Positions 1 through 7,692 of a stretch of 64,000 nt of DNA are shown in pieces. How positions within the stretch are numbered: the stretch's first letter is position 1; each line of letters begins with the position of its first letter. The position numbers and the translations under genes were made by a program. This DNA comes from an uncultured Lachnospiraceae bacterium (GTDB lineage: Bacteria; Bacillota; Clostridia; Lachnospirales; Lachnospiraceae), in NCBI GenBank assembly GCA_902787715.1, contig CADAHQ010000002.1, positions 1-64,000 of the forward strand, written 5' to 3'. The notes under the pieces were generated by a model. The model had not been told where the DNA came from, made no database searches, and saw nothing but the letters and a program-made list of their open reading frames with translations.

Positions 1-193
1 AAACAACAGCGAAAACAGCGAAAAAGAGCCAAACCGGAAGTTAGTCAGACAAAAACAAAAGCCGAAGTTGGAACCAGAAATAACTTTGGCGATCAACTTA
101 TTTGAAAAATATTCGTACCCTCGCGACACAAATCTGCATTTTCCGCTACTAAGGGGCAGAAAGACAGTTGCAAACCATGGAGGTAAGGTCGAG

Positions 194-751
194 ATGGACC
201 AGGGGGAAAAAAGCTACCGTCGTTTTTTAAGCGGCGACTGGGAAGGATTACGGGAAATCATTGATGAGTATTATGACGGCTTGGTGGCCTATCTCAACCG
301 ATACCTCGGAAACCTTGATGACGCGGAGGACATGGCGGAGGAGACGATACTTACGCTGACGACACGGCGGCCGACGTTTCGCGGCGAGGCATCGTTCAAA
401 ACCTGGCTCTACGCCATCGGGCGGAACCGGACATGCGAGTATCTTCGGGAGAATCACCGGACGGTTGTTGTTTCCCCGGAGGATCTGAACGAAGCGGTAG
501 CTACGCAGGAAAGTGCGATGGACGGGCTTGTGCGGGAGGAGAATCAAAGACTTGTTCGCGCGGCGATGGAACGGTTGCCGGAAGAGTATCGGCAAATTCT
601 TGCATTGCGCTACTATGACGAATGGTCGGTTTCCGAAATTGCAACTGCTTTCGGCAAATCCAGGCACAGCGTGAACGGAACGCTTCGGCGTGCCAAGAAG
701 GCGCTTGAGCAGGAGTTGAAGCGGGAGGGATTCGACAATGAGATCGCATGA
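194..751 (+). CDS. ECF-type RNA polymerase sigma factor
   Basis: A 185-residue protein of the extracytoplasmic-function sigma class, which has only regions 2 and 4 and redirects RNA polymerase to stress promoters. Region 2 is visible around YLGNLDDAEDMAEETI followed by FKTWLYAIGRN; region 4 starts at LPEEYRQILALRYYDEWS and continues into a helix-turn-helix (SEIATAFGKSRHSVNG). The ATG at 194 is chosen because GGAGGTAAGG lies at 179-188; an in-frame TTG at 68 has no ribosome site and adds unconserved residues. It overlaps the next gene by 14 bases, the usual arrangement of an ECF sigma factor with its membrane-bound anti-sigma factor. The family is clear; the regulon is unknown. Confidence 0.9.
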   Translation: MDQGEKSYRRFLSGDWEGLREIIDEYYDGLVAYLNRYLGNLDDAEDMAEETILTLTTRRPTFRGEASFKTWLYAIGRNRTCEYLRENHRTVVVSPEDLNEAVATQESAMDGLVREENQRLVRAAMERLPEEYRQILALRYYDEWSVSEIATAFGKSRHSVNGTLRRAKKALEQELKREGFDNEIA

Positions 752-2270
752 AGAAGTATTTGAGAGGATAAAGAGAAAAACGCTGTTGTATGAACAGCAG
801 CAGAAACGGAAGCCCCACACTTTTTGGAAGGGACTTGCCGTGGCAGTGCCGGTTGCGGTTGTGGTCATCGGGTTGCTGATTACCGCCAGTGTACAGTTCG
901 GATGGATCGGGAAAAAGCAGGAAACCGGCACGGAGGAAGCGACGCCGACAGCGGAAGTATCCGCAACGCCGGAGTTGTCGCCCGACGTATCGCCGGAGCC
1001 CACGGAGCCGGTGACGCCGGCACCGACAGCGGAGCCGGTGACGCCGGCACCGACAGCGGAGCCGACACCCACGGGAGAGCCCGGTCGGTTTGCTGTAATT
1101 AAGCTGAATCCGACACCGACGCCGACGGTGCGGCGTTCGGACGCACCGGAACCCACGCCGGAAGGGATGACAGCGGAGGAGCGCGCGAAAGTTTCGGAGG
1201 AGCTCTCGTATCTGGAGGGATCCGATGAGAAAGCCTGGGTTTATATCTCGCAGGATGATTATATTCTGAACTACTGGTTCCGTACGCTGTATCCCAACGA
1301 GTACGGCGCTTACAATTCGAAGTGGTTCTGCATAAACCGGTCAGTTATGGAGTGGGAGATGGACTCCTCCTTCGTGGACAGACAGTTTATGGAAAATTGG
1401 GAGGAGACGGTGCATCCGGGGCTTTCTCAGGAAAAATTTGACGAGCTCTACGCACGCGGGAAAGAGCTTTCGAGGCTGCCGTGGATGCAGGATCAGCTGG
1501 AGGAAATGATTCAGAAGTATCCGGAGCTTTCGAAGGTGCCGCAAAGTGCCTTCGGCAAGGAGTGGAGTTCCTGTACCGACTGTCTTTCTTATCAGGAGAT
1601 GTTGAAACAGGCATTGAGTCCGGCAGTCGGCAGAATCGTGCCCTACGACAATTCCCTTGAAAGAAGCGGACGCCGTGTGATCGGATTGTATCAGGGGCAG
1701 AAGGTTTACAACGCATTTAAGGCGGACTTCTTCTATTATGCTAACGCAAATGATATGCCGGTACCGAAGGCCGGCGACCTGTACGACTGCATCTCGCAAA
1801 TCGGTTTGGCAGATGTGGGGAATGATGAGTATCTCATGATTTCCATTCAGTTCGATCCCGACTGGGACAAGGCTAAGACGATGTTGCAGGACAAATACGG
1901 TGCTCCCACCGGCAACGACGCTTCCCTTGCGGAATGGCTGACCGGAGAAGAGGGACAGGCTGCACTTAAGAAAGTGTCCGAGGAGCTTACGAAGGACGGT
2001 TACGAGAAAATCTGGAGTTTCGGATGGCCTGTTCTGGCGGAGGAGACTTTGCCCGCCACCGGCAGCGCCGGATTCGGACGGTGCGTAAGTGTTCTCGCGA
2101 CGAAGGCACAGCTGCTCGCCTTTGTGCCGGAGTTACCGAACACGAAGCAGGCAGACTGGTGGGCCTATAACATCGGAACACAATCGGCGGATCCGAACAG
2201 CGTGATGACACTCTATTTCACGGGCTCGGTTGCCAATGTGCAGAATATGGGAAGGCTGAAGGTTGATTGA
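738..2270 (+). CDS. membrane-anchored protein, probable anti-sigma factor
   Basis: A 510-residue protein translationally coupled to the ECF sigma gene (14-base overlap; GGGAGGG at 723-729). Residues 1-31 are a charged cytoplasmic segment, 32-54 a single transmembrane helix, and about 62-130 a Pro/Thr/Glu linker with a repeated block (EPVTPAP twice). The rest is a large soluble extracytoplasmic domain that I do not recognise. It contains CTDC at about residue 275 and is rich in Trp and Tyr. Position and topology suggest that the short N-terminus holds the sigma factor while the outer domain senses an envelope signal. The anti-sigma role is inferred from context only; no classical zinc anti-sigma motif is seen in the N-terminus. 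Confidence 0.7.
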   Translation: MRSHEEVFERIKRKTLLYEQQQKRKPHTFWKGLAVAVPVAVVVIGLLITASVQFGWIGKKQETGTEEATPTAEVSATPELSPDVSPEPTEPVTPAPTAEPVTPAPTAEPTPTGEPGRFAVIKLNPTPTPTVRRSDAPEPTPEGMTAEERAKVSEELSYLEGSDEKAWVYISQDDYILNYWFRTLYPNEYGAYNSKWFCINRSVMEWEMDSSFVDRQFMENWEETVHPGLSQEKFDELYARGKELSRLPWMQDQLEEMIQKYPELSKVPQSAFGKEWSSCTDCLSYQEMLKQALSPAVGRIVPYDNSLERSGRRVIGLYQGQKVYNAFKADFFYYANANDMPVPKAGDLYDCISQIGLADVGNDEYLMISIQFDPDWDKAKTMLQDKYGAPTGNDASLAEWLTGEEGQAALKKVSEELTKDGYEKIWSFGWPVLAEETLPATGSAGFGRCVSVLATKAQLLAFVPELPNTKQADWWAYNIGTQSADPNSVMTLYFTGSVANVQNMGRLKVD

Positions 2271-2317
2271 TGTCCTTCACGGAAAATTCTGCAGCCACAG
2301 TATAATTGATGCCACAG

Positions 2318-2347
2318 GGGGCCGGTGCTTTGCCGGCCTCTTTTTTT
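2318..2347 (+). terminator. intrinsic terminator of the sigma operon
   Basis: GGCCGG at 2320-2325 pairs with CCGGCC at 2333-2338 around a 7-base loop, followed by TCTTTTTTT. It lies 48 bases after the stop of the anti-sigma-like gene. Confidence 0.85.
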
Positions 2348-2520
2348 GCCGTGAGGGGACATTCACAATTGACAGAAAAGCGTAAATAATACATAATAGA
2401 TGAAAGGGGTTCGACGGACGAATCTGCGAGCGAAAAAAGAAGAGGGCATTTTACGAAAATCGGCCGAACTGGTAAAAAACCGCTGAAAACCCCTTAGTTT
2501 ACAGCAAATGCAACCGCCGG

Positions 2521-2549
2521 TTGACACATTTCCAAGCCCGCTTTATGGC
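2521..2549 (+). promoter_or_regulatory. probable sigma-A promoter of the XRE regulator
   Basis: TTGACA at 2521-2526, a 17-base spacer, and TATGGC at 2544-2549. The region from 2348 to here (about 170 bases) holds no gene, only A-rich DNA and a GCAAATGC word at 2504. Confidence 0.55.
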
Positions 2550-2627
2550 ATGTAACCGGAGAGTGTGGTATGGTTAGGCCATGACAAAAGCGCAGATGTC
2601 GAAATATTTATCAGGAGGAATTACACA

Positions 2628-3605
2628 ATGATTCTTGCAGACAAGATTATCGATGAAAGAAAAAAGAACGGTTGGTCCCAGGAGGACCTTGCGGACAAAC
2701 TCGGGGTATCCCGCCAGTCCGTCAGCAAATGGGAGAGCGCACAGTCGATTCCCGATTTGCAGAGAATTTTAGAAATGAGTAAACTCTTCGGCGTCAGTAC
2801 AGATTATCTTTTAAAAGATGAGGAAGGCGACCGTGGAAGCTTTGAGGCCGAGGATCCCGGCGAGATCCGCCGCCGCGTCTCCATGGAGGAGGCAAATGAT
2901 TTCCTTGCGGCCAACGAGGGCTTCGCAAAGAAAGTAAGTCTCGGCGTTGCGATGATCATCTCCGGCGTCGTACTGCTTTTGGTGGCTGTGGCGCTGCAGA
3001 GCGGCAACGTGATTCCCGTGAGCGAGAATGCAGCGGCAGGCATCGGTGTTGTATTGTTACTGCTCTCGGTAGTGGCAGCCCTTGCCATCATCATTCCCGC
3101 AGGCCTTGCGTACTCCAAGTGGGGATGGCTTGGGGAGACGCCGTTTGAGACCGAATACGGTGTGGACGGTGCGGTGCGTGCTCGGGATGAGCGTTATCAG
3201 AGCACGTTTGTGAAGAACATCACCATCGGCGTCATCATTATTATGCTGGGTGTGATGGGAATCGTAGGAGCATCTCTTTTAAGCAGCAATGAGGGAGTGC
3301 AGATCGGTGCCGTCGCGGTGTTCATGGCGCTGGTTACCATAGCTGTGTATCTCTTCGTCCAGGCGGGCGTTATCAAGAGCGGTTACGCCAGAGTCCTTCG
3401 GGAAGGCGACTACGCGCCGAAGGGACCGAAGGACCGCGTTGTGGATACCGTGACCACGGTTTACTGGCTGTTGGTGACCGCAGGCTTCTTCGCATGGAGC
3501 TTCATCTGGAATGCCTGGGACAAATCCTGGCTGGTATGGCCGATCGCCGGCATCGGCTACGCTGTCATCGCAGCGATTCTCAAGGGCGTTCGCGGCAACG
3601 ACTAA
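2628..3605 (+). CDS. XRE-family regulator with membrane-spanning C-terminal half
   Basis: A 325-residue one-component regulator. Residues 1-65 form a Cro/C1-type helix-turn-helix (SQEDLADKLGVSRQSVSKWE, then STDYLLKDEE). A linker is followed by two hydrophobic hairpins and a last pair, about six transmembrane helices in total. This architecture is common in Clostridia, where the membrane part is thought to sense an envelope or ligand signal; the ligand here is unknown. The ATG at 2628 is chosen because AGGAGGAA at 2613-2620 precedes it. An in-frame start at 2565 would lie closer to the promoter and lacks a ribosome site. A terminator directly follows the gene, so it is probably monocistronic. 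Confidence 0.88.
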   Translation: MILADKIIDERKKNGWSQEDLADKLGVSRQSVSKWESAQSIPDLQRILEMSKLFGVSTDYLLKDEEGDRGSFEAEDPGEIRRRVSMEEANDFLAANEGFAKKVSLGVAMIISGVVLLLVAVALQSGNVIPVSENAAAGIGVVLLLLSVVAALAIIIPAGLAYSKWGWLGETPFETEYGVDGAVRARDERYQSTFVKNITIGVIIIMLGVMGIVGASLLSSNEGVQIGAVAVFMALVTIAVYLFVQAGVIKSGYARVLREGDYAPKGPKDRVVDTVTTVYWLLVTAGFFAWSFIWNAWDKSWLVWPIAGIGYAVIAAILKGVRGND

Positions 3606-3616
3606 TTTTAGTAAAC

Positions 3617-3661
3617 GAAAAGCGCTTCTGCAGGGAAGATTCCGGCAGGAGCGCTTTTTTC
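3617..3661 (+). terminator. intrinsic terminator of the XRE gene
   Basis: AAAAGCGCT at 3618-3626 pairs with AGCGCTTTT beginning at 3650, extended by CTGC/GCAG inside, and ends in a run of T. It separates two convergent genes. Confidence 0.85.
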
Positions 3662-3674
3662 TTTGCATTTAGGT

Positions 3675-3743
3675 TGTTGCGGCTTTGCTTCGGCATTTGT
3701 CGCAGCTTTACTTCGGCAACTGTCGCAAATTTACTTCGCGGCT
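3675..3743. repeat. three degenerate 23-base tandem repeats
   Basis: Units begin TGTTGC at 3675, TGTCGC at 3698 and TGTCGC at 3721, each followed by a TTTGCTTCGG / TTTACTTCGG / TTTACTTCGC core. The third unit runs into the last codons of the antiporter gene, which ends at 3731. Confidence 0.6.
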
Positions 3744-5002
3744 TCCGCAGGAGCAGCGGCTTCAGCTCCGGCAGGGGCCTCTGCGGGAGCAGCCGCAGAG
3801 CCATCCGCACCATCCCCGTCCTCGGCAATGTCCGCATCCGGCCAGCGGTTCCAGCAGAGCTTCAACGCAATGGGCGTGACGATGGACGAAACGATGATCA
3901 GAAGAATGACTGCGGTGAAGTAGTTCGCCTTCATGAGGCCTACGCCGAGGCCCTTGTTCGAGATGATCAGGGCAACCTCGCCGCGGGTCATCATGCCGCA
4001 GCCGATCTTTAAGGACTCACTCCACTTGAAGCGGCATACGCGCGCCATTGCGCCGCAGCCGATAATCTTCGCGACCATGGCGACGATGACGAAGAGAATC
4101 GAGAAAATGAGAAGCTTTACGTTCATCGTCTCAATCGAGGTGTTGATACCGATACTTGCGAAGAAGACCGGTCCGAACAGCATGTAGGAGTTGATGTCCA
4201 TCTTCTCCGCGATATATTTCGAGTCACGGATGTTGCACAGAATGATACCCGCGACAAATGCGCCCGTGATGTCCGCGATGCCGAAGAATTTTTCGGCGGA
4301 ATACGCAATCAGGAGGCAGAGCGCCAGGCCTGCAATCGGGATACGGCGCGTGTGCGGATGCATCAGGTCGTATTTTTTGAAGAGCCGGTAGAAGACGTAG
4401 CCGAGCAGGAAAGCGCAGGCGAAGAACAGCGCGGTGTTGCGGATCGTGGTAAGCGGGCTTAAGGATTCGTCCTTTAAGCCGAGCACGAACGTGAGCACGA
4501 TGATGCCGATGATATCGTCGATGATGGCGGCGCTCAGAATCGTGGTGCCTACGCGGCCCTTCAAAAAGCCCATTTCCCGAAGCGATTCTACGGTGATTCC
4601 GACGCTCGTTGCGGTCATGATGCAGCCGATGAAGATGGCTTCGTGGAAGCCCTCGCCGGAAAATGTGTGCACGCCGTAGTACGTCATGTACAAGGCCGTT
4701 CCGCCGACCATGGGAACCGCGACACCGAAGCAGGCGATCAGTGTGGCCACAAGGCCGGAGCGCGCCAGCTGGCGCAGATCGGTCTCAAGACCGGCAGAGA
4801 ACATCAAAAGGACAACACCGATTTCCGCCATGGTTGCCAGAAACTCCGAGCCCTGCACCCAGCCGAGAACCGCGGGACCGATTAAAAGTCCCGCCACGAT
4901 TTCACCGACGACCTGCGGGGCCTTTACTTTTCTTGCCAATATGCCGAATACTTTGGCGAAGATGATAATCAACGCCAGGTCCAAAAATACTTCGTATTTC
5001 AT
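3731..5002 (-). CDS. CPA2-type cation/proton antiporter
   Basis: A 423-residue integral membrane protein with about 12 hydrophobic segments. The N-terminus carries the hallmark of the Kef/CPA2 family (KAPQVVGEIVAGLLIGPAVLG, then GVVLLMFSAGLETDL). It should exchange protons for Na+ or K+ across the cytoplasmic membrane. No RCK/TrkA nucleotide-binding domain follows; instead the chain ends in a 35-residue Ala/Pro/Glu-rich cytoplasmic tail. The ATG at 5002 is chosen because GGGTGA (complement of 5010-5015) precedes it. Ion specificity cannot be read from the sequence. The short repeats at its 3' end may have reshaped the tail. Confidence 0.88.
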   Translation of the reverse strand: MKYEVFLDLALIIIFAKVFGILARKVKAPQVVGEIVAGLLIGPAVLGWVQGSEFLATMAEIGVVLLMFSAGLETDLRQLARSGLVATLIACFGVAVPMVGGTALYMTYYGVHTFSGEGFHEAIFIGCIMTATSVGITVESLREMGFLKGRVGTTILSAAIIDDIIGIIVLTFVLGLKDESLSPLTTIRNTALFFACAFLLGYVFYRLFKKYDLMHPHTRRIPIAGLALCLLIAYSAEKFFGIADITGAFVAGIILCNIRDSKYIAEKMDINSYMLFGPVFFASIGINTSIETMNVKLLIFSILFVIVAMVAKIIGCGAMARVCRFKWSESLKIGCGMMTRGEVALIISNKGLGVGLMKANYFTAVILLIIVSSIVTPIALKLCWNRWPDADIAEDGDGADGSAAAPAEAPAGAEAAAPAEAAK

Positions 5003-5069
5003 GATTGTTTCACCCTTATCTCGCAGGTTCACCCGATTTGCGGGGGAACCGTCCCGTGCACAAAAACCG

Positions 5070-5089
5070 TTGCCGTGCCGTCACGGCAA
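5070..5089 (-). promoter_or_regulatory. leader hairpin before the antiporter gene
   Basis: TTGCCGTG (5070-5077) and CACGGCAA (5082-5089) make a perfect 8-bp stem with a 4-base loop. It would sit at the very 5' end of the antiporter mRNA, just downstream of the promoter. It could be an mRNA-stabilising hairpin or an operator; no T-run follows, so it is not a terminator. Confidence 0.5.
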
Positions 5090-5098
5090 TCCTCACCG

Positions 5099-5126
5099 AT
5101 TGTAGTCCATAAAAAAATAAATGCAA
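5099..5126 (-). promoter_or_regulatory. promoter of the antiporter gene
   Basis: On the minus strand: TTGCAT (complement of 5121-5126), 16-base spacer, TACAAT (complement of 5099-5104). Confidence 0.6.
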
Positions 5127-5248
5127 GCCCTATTTTTGCTTTTTTGCGGAAAATGAAACTTTTTCTTGCACTTCGGGCGGATTTTTCGCGGGGAAAGATT
5201 CTTTTGCAGTAAAAGTTTGCATTTTCCGCAAAACGGCAAATTGGCAAA

Positions 5249-5277
5249 TTGACTGCACGCGAGGTTTATGGTATAGT
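5249..5277 (+). promoter_or_regulatory. promoter of the methylglyoxal synthase-like gene
   Basis: TTGACT at 5249-5254, 17-base spacer, TATAGT at 5272-5277. A strong match to the vegetative consensus. Confidence 0.75.
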
Positions 5278-5338
5278 TTATGTGGTTTTTTTGTTGCGTA
5301 GCGCAGGGGTGCGCATTTGGGGAAAGGCAGGTAGTCAG

Positions 5339-5734
5339 GTGAACATCGGATTGATCGCGGATGATACGCGAAAGGCATTGATGCAGAATCTCTGCATCGC
5401 ATACAAGGGCATATTGTGCAAACATGAGTTGTACTCCACCGGCGTCACGGGGCGCATGATCGAGGAGGCTACAAACCTGCATATTCACAAGTTTCTTTCG
5501 GGAAGTCTGGGCGGCGAGCAACAGCTTGCGATGATGATCGAGCAGAACCAGCTGGATATGGTCATTTTCCTTCGCAACACGGACCGCGCCGTCAACTATG
5601 AAGTGCAGTTCAACTATGTCATTCCGCTGTGCGACGAGTACAGCATTCCGCTGGCGACGAACATCGCCACCGCGGAGATGCTTCTCAAGGGCATGAATAA
5701 CGGAGATCTGGAGTGGCGCAACCTGTACCGGTAA
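5339..5734 (+). CDS. mgsA: methylglyoxal synthase-like protein with altered catalytic positions
   Basis: A 131-residue protein aligned end to end with methylglyoxal synthase, which turns dihydroxyacetone phosphate into methylglyoxal and phosphate. Matching segments are NIGLIADD, ELYSTGVTG, LSGSLGGEQQ, DMVIFLR and IPLATNIATAE. Aligned by eye to E. coli MgsA, several active-site positions differ: catalytic Asp71 is Glu (GGEQQ), His98 is Tyr, Asp101 is Gln and His19 is Asp, while Asp20 is kept. It may be a divergent active enzyme or a relative with another role. The GTG at 5339 is used, with GGAAAGGCAGG upstream and a good promoter at 5249-5277. It is followed by a terminator and appears monocistronic. 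Fold assignment is secure; activity is uncertain. Confidence 0.8.
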   Translation: MNIGLIADDTRKALMQNLCIAYKGILCKHELYSTGVTGRMIEEATNLHIHKFLSGSLGGEQQLAMMIEQNQLDMVIFLRNTDRAVNYEVQFNYVIPLCDEYSIPLATNIATAEMLLKGMNNGDLEWRNLYR

Positions 5735-5779
5735 GACCGGACCGTGCGTACGGTTTGCAGAATTGCAAGTGCCGCGCGG

Positions 5780-5808
5780 TTGACTTGAATAACAGAATAT
5801 GATAAATT
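5780..5808 (+). promoter_or_regulatory. possible promoter overlapping a terminator
   Basis: TTGACT at 5780-5785, 17-base spacer, TAAATT at 5803-5808. Transcription would start near 5815, inside the left arm of the hairpin at 5811-5843, so such a transcript would lack the first stem bases. Confidence 0.45.
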
Positions 5809-5810
5809 AT

Positions 5811-5849
5811 CAGATGGATGATTCATAGGGTTTCATCCATCTGTTTTTA
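5811..5849 (+). terminator. intrinsic terminator after the methylglyoxal synthase-like gene
   Basis: CAGATGGATGA (5811-5821) pairs perfectly with TCATCCATCTG (5833-5843), 11-base loop, then TTTTTATTT. It ends only 15 bases before the next start codon. Confidence 0.85.
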
Positions 5850-5864
5850 TTTAGGGAGGTGTCT

Positions 5865-6551
5865 ATGAAGAAGGTATTACGGTTACTGGCGATTCTCGCC
5901 GCAGTTCTCCTCTGCGTACTGCCTGGCAATCTGGCGAAGGCAAGTGAGGAAGAGGTAGCAGAGATGACGATTTTCTCGGACGGAAGCGGCGGCACGCTCG
6001 GGGTTGGCACGCACTCGTTTTTGTATTTTGAGAACATTTCGGGGCACAATATCACGGTGCTCGGAAACGTCGTCGCGCCCGGCAGAGGTATCACGGTAGG
6101 AACGTTCGGCAACAAGGCCGACGGTTTCGGAATCTACATTGATCTCGAGGCGTACGGCATTGAGCACGGCGACGGTTACGCAAACCGTGTGTCCGTAACG
6201 ATTCGCCTGACGCAGTCGAAACTTACACAGGTGAATTCCACGATGGAGAGCAACAACAAGTGGCTGCTCACGAAAAATTGTGCCTGGTTTGCAACGCAGG
6301 CCTGGAACAAGGTCTGCCCGTCGAACATGAAGCTCTCGCCCGGCGTGATTCCGACCCCGGCAACGCTGTCGAAGAACATCAAGAAGATCTCCGGCTATGC
6401 AACGAAGAAGAGCGTGTCGAAGGCGTATGTCGGCAACGACACAAGCGCTGTGAAGCGTCACAAGACAAACGGCACGAACGTCTCCGTTTCCAACGCAACG
6501 CTCAACGGCAGCGGCAACAGCAGCAGCAGTTTCTTCAGCAGCGGTTCGTAA
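5865..6551 (+). CDS. secreted protein with His...NC motif, possible permuted papain-like fold
   Basis: A 228-residue exported protein. Residues 1-28 are a signal peptide (KKVLRLLAILAAVLLCVLPG, cleavage near AKA-SEE). The mature part has GTHSFLYFEN near its start and TKNCAWFATQAWN in the middle, followed by SPGVIPTPATLSKNIKK. A conserved His in the first half and a Cys in an NC(A/S)xFA context later is the order expected for circularly permuted NlpC/P60-like hydrolases. I recall similar GHAF...NC proteins in Firmicutes, but the hydrolase role is inference. The tail is a Ser/Asn/Gly-rich low-complexity stretch. The ATG at 5865 follows GGGAGGTG at 5854-5861. Expression must escape the hairpin just upstream or start within it. 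Confidence 0.72.
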   Translation: MKKVLRLLAILAAVLLCVLPGNLAKASEEEVAEMTIFSDGSGGTLGVGTHSFLYFENISGHNITVLGNVVAPGRGITVGTFGNKADGFGIYIDLEAYGIEHGDGYANRVSVTIRLTQSKLTQVNSTMESNNKWLLTKNCAWFATQAWNKVCPSNMKLSPGVIPTPATLSKNIKKISGYATKKSVSKAYVGNDTSAVKRHKTNGTNVSVSNATLNGSGNSSSSFFSSGS

Positions 6552-6621
6552 TTGCGTGGAGGCTTTGCGCTGAGGCGTTATTGCGTTGAAGGTTTGTGTT
6601 TGAGTCTTTACGAGGCGTAAT

Positions 6622-6933
6622 ATGGGAAACATTCTGGTGCATGTAACCGAACAATCCGATCAGGGCACGAGGCTTCATCTGGAGTCGCTGTCCTCGGCGG
6701 AGAAAATCTACCGCATCGCGGTGCGCACGTTGAGGGAACGGACGATTCTGTGCGTCCGCACATCCCTGCTGTGGCCGTTTCGCGAACGGAAGGACGTGTG
6801 GCTGCCGGGAGGGATTCCCGACCTGTTGTACGTTGCGGAAAATTCCGGCAAACCGTACCGCGTGAAGGTGCTTCGGTGGCAGGGCGCGGAGGTGCCGGCT
6901 TCGGAAGACAGAGGTGCTCTCGGACAGCCGTAG
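6622..6933 (+). CDS. small hypothetical protein
   Basis: A 103-residue predicted soluble protein, no signal peptide and no transmembrane segment. It begins with a beta-like stretch (GNILVHVTEQSDQGTRLHL) and has a central TILCVRTSLLWPF segment. I do not recognise a family. The start ATG at 6622 has only a weak site (GAGGCG at 6611-6616). It lies 70 bases after the secreted-protein gene and is followed by a terminator, so it probably shares that transcript. Its composition matches neighbouring genes, which favours it being real. Confidence 0.5.
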   Translation: MGNILVHVTEQSDQGTRLHLESLSSAEKIYRIAVRTLRERTILCVRTSLLWPFRERKDVWLPGGIPDLLYVAENSGKPYRVKVLRWQGAEVPASEDRGALGQP

Positions 6934-6953
6934 CATCGGAAATGAACAAAAAA

Positions 6954-7003
6954 TCAGCGGACCGACTCCCGTGTTGGGCTTCGGTCCGCTTTTCTTTGCT
7001 TTG
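6954..7003 (+). terminator. intrinsic terminator
   Basis: AGCGGACCGA (6956-6965) pairs with TCGGTCCGCT (6981-6990) around a 15-base loop, followed by a T-rich tail. It closes the 5865-6933 unit and faces the convergent minus-strand genes. Confidence 0.75.
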
Positions 7004-7075
7004 TTTTTCTTTTGTTTGTCTTGCGCTTCGGTTCCTGCGCCTGGCTGCGGGGTTCATCTTCCGCGGAGGCGGCGC

Positions 7076-7555
7076 TTAGGAATTCCTGCCGATGATCCTC
7101 GTGCGCACAATCGTGACAATCACGAGAACCAAAAAGAGAAGGAGCAGGGCCGGCAGCAGGAATGACGGCGCATTGCAATCCTTCGTCTGGCACACAAGCA
7201 GGGTCGTCATGGTCACTGTGATAATCAGGAGCATGGCGTTAAGCATGTTGCGGATACAAGCGCCGAGCCGGGGAGCATTTGCCTCGGTGATGGTGACGCC
7301 GGGAACATTCCAGCAAACCGGGAACATGCTGACGGCGACGAGCACCGGGAGCATGAACAGCTCGAACGCGGGAAATACAAAGATTGCGGAGCGGCTTCCG
7401 TAGCCGCTGATCTTGCCCGTGAGGCCGAATTGTGTCGGAATCTCCGCGGGGAGTCTGTTATAGATGATGATGCCGGCGACGAGCGAGGCGAGCGCGGCAA
7501 GGATGCAAATACAGTATATGATGAGGTCGATTTTGCGCAGAGCGAGTCGTTTCAT
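7076..7555 (-). CDS. DUF1648-like membrane protein
   Basis: A 159-residue membrane protein with four hydrophobic segments. The segment LPAEIPTQFGLTGKISGYGS after the first helix is the hallmark of DUF1648 (the N-terminal part of SdpI-type immunity proteins and of many Firmicute membrane proteins). The ATG at 7555 is chosen because AGAAGGAGAA precedes it. It is the last gene of a short minus-strand set with a second protein of the same size class (7693-8163) and a ribbon-helix-helix gene; the set looks like a duplicated pair. Function unknown. Confidence 0.75.
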   Translation of the reverse strand: MKRLALRKIDLIIYCICILAALASLVAGIIIYNRLPAEIPTQFGLTGKISGYGSRSAIFVFPAFELFMLPVLVAVSMFPVCWNVPGVTITEANAPRLGACIRNMLNAMLLIITVTMTTLLVCQTKDCNAPSFLLPALLLLFLVLVIVTIVRTRIIGRNS

Positions 7556-7574
7556 GCGAATTCTCCTTCTTTCG

Positions 7575-7668
7575 TCAGAGGTCAAGCTCCGGCGGAACAT
7601 CCAGTTCCTTCGGGCGGGGGCTACCGTTTTTCTTCCGCGATATCGATTTTACGAAACTGTTTTTTCAT
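7575..7668 (-). pseudogene. remnant of a second ribbon-helix-helix gene
   Basis: Bases 7575-7640 read, on the minus strand, [20 protein letters not shown] then stop. This is almost the same as the C-terminus of the intact gene at 8193-8387 (ELDI at its end). Upstream, a GGAG site and an ATG at 7668 (MKKQFRK...) resemble the intact gene's start, but that frame stops at a TAG before reaching the conserved tail. The middle of the gene is missing, so this is an internally deleted copy. Confidence 0.7.
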
Positions 7669-7692
7669 GGAAACTCCTGAAGTGTTCGGCGG

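Noticed and set aside
70..120. GGAACC at 70-75 as an ECF-type -35 for autoregulation of the sigma gene
   Set aside because: No matching CGTC/CGTA -10 lies 16-17 bases downstream; the nearest CGTA at 114 is too far.
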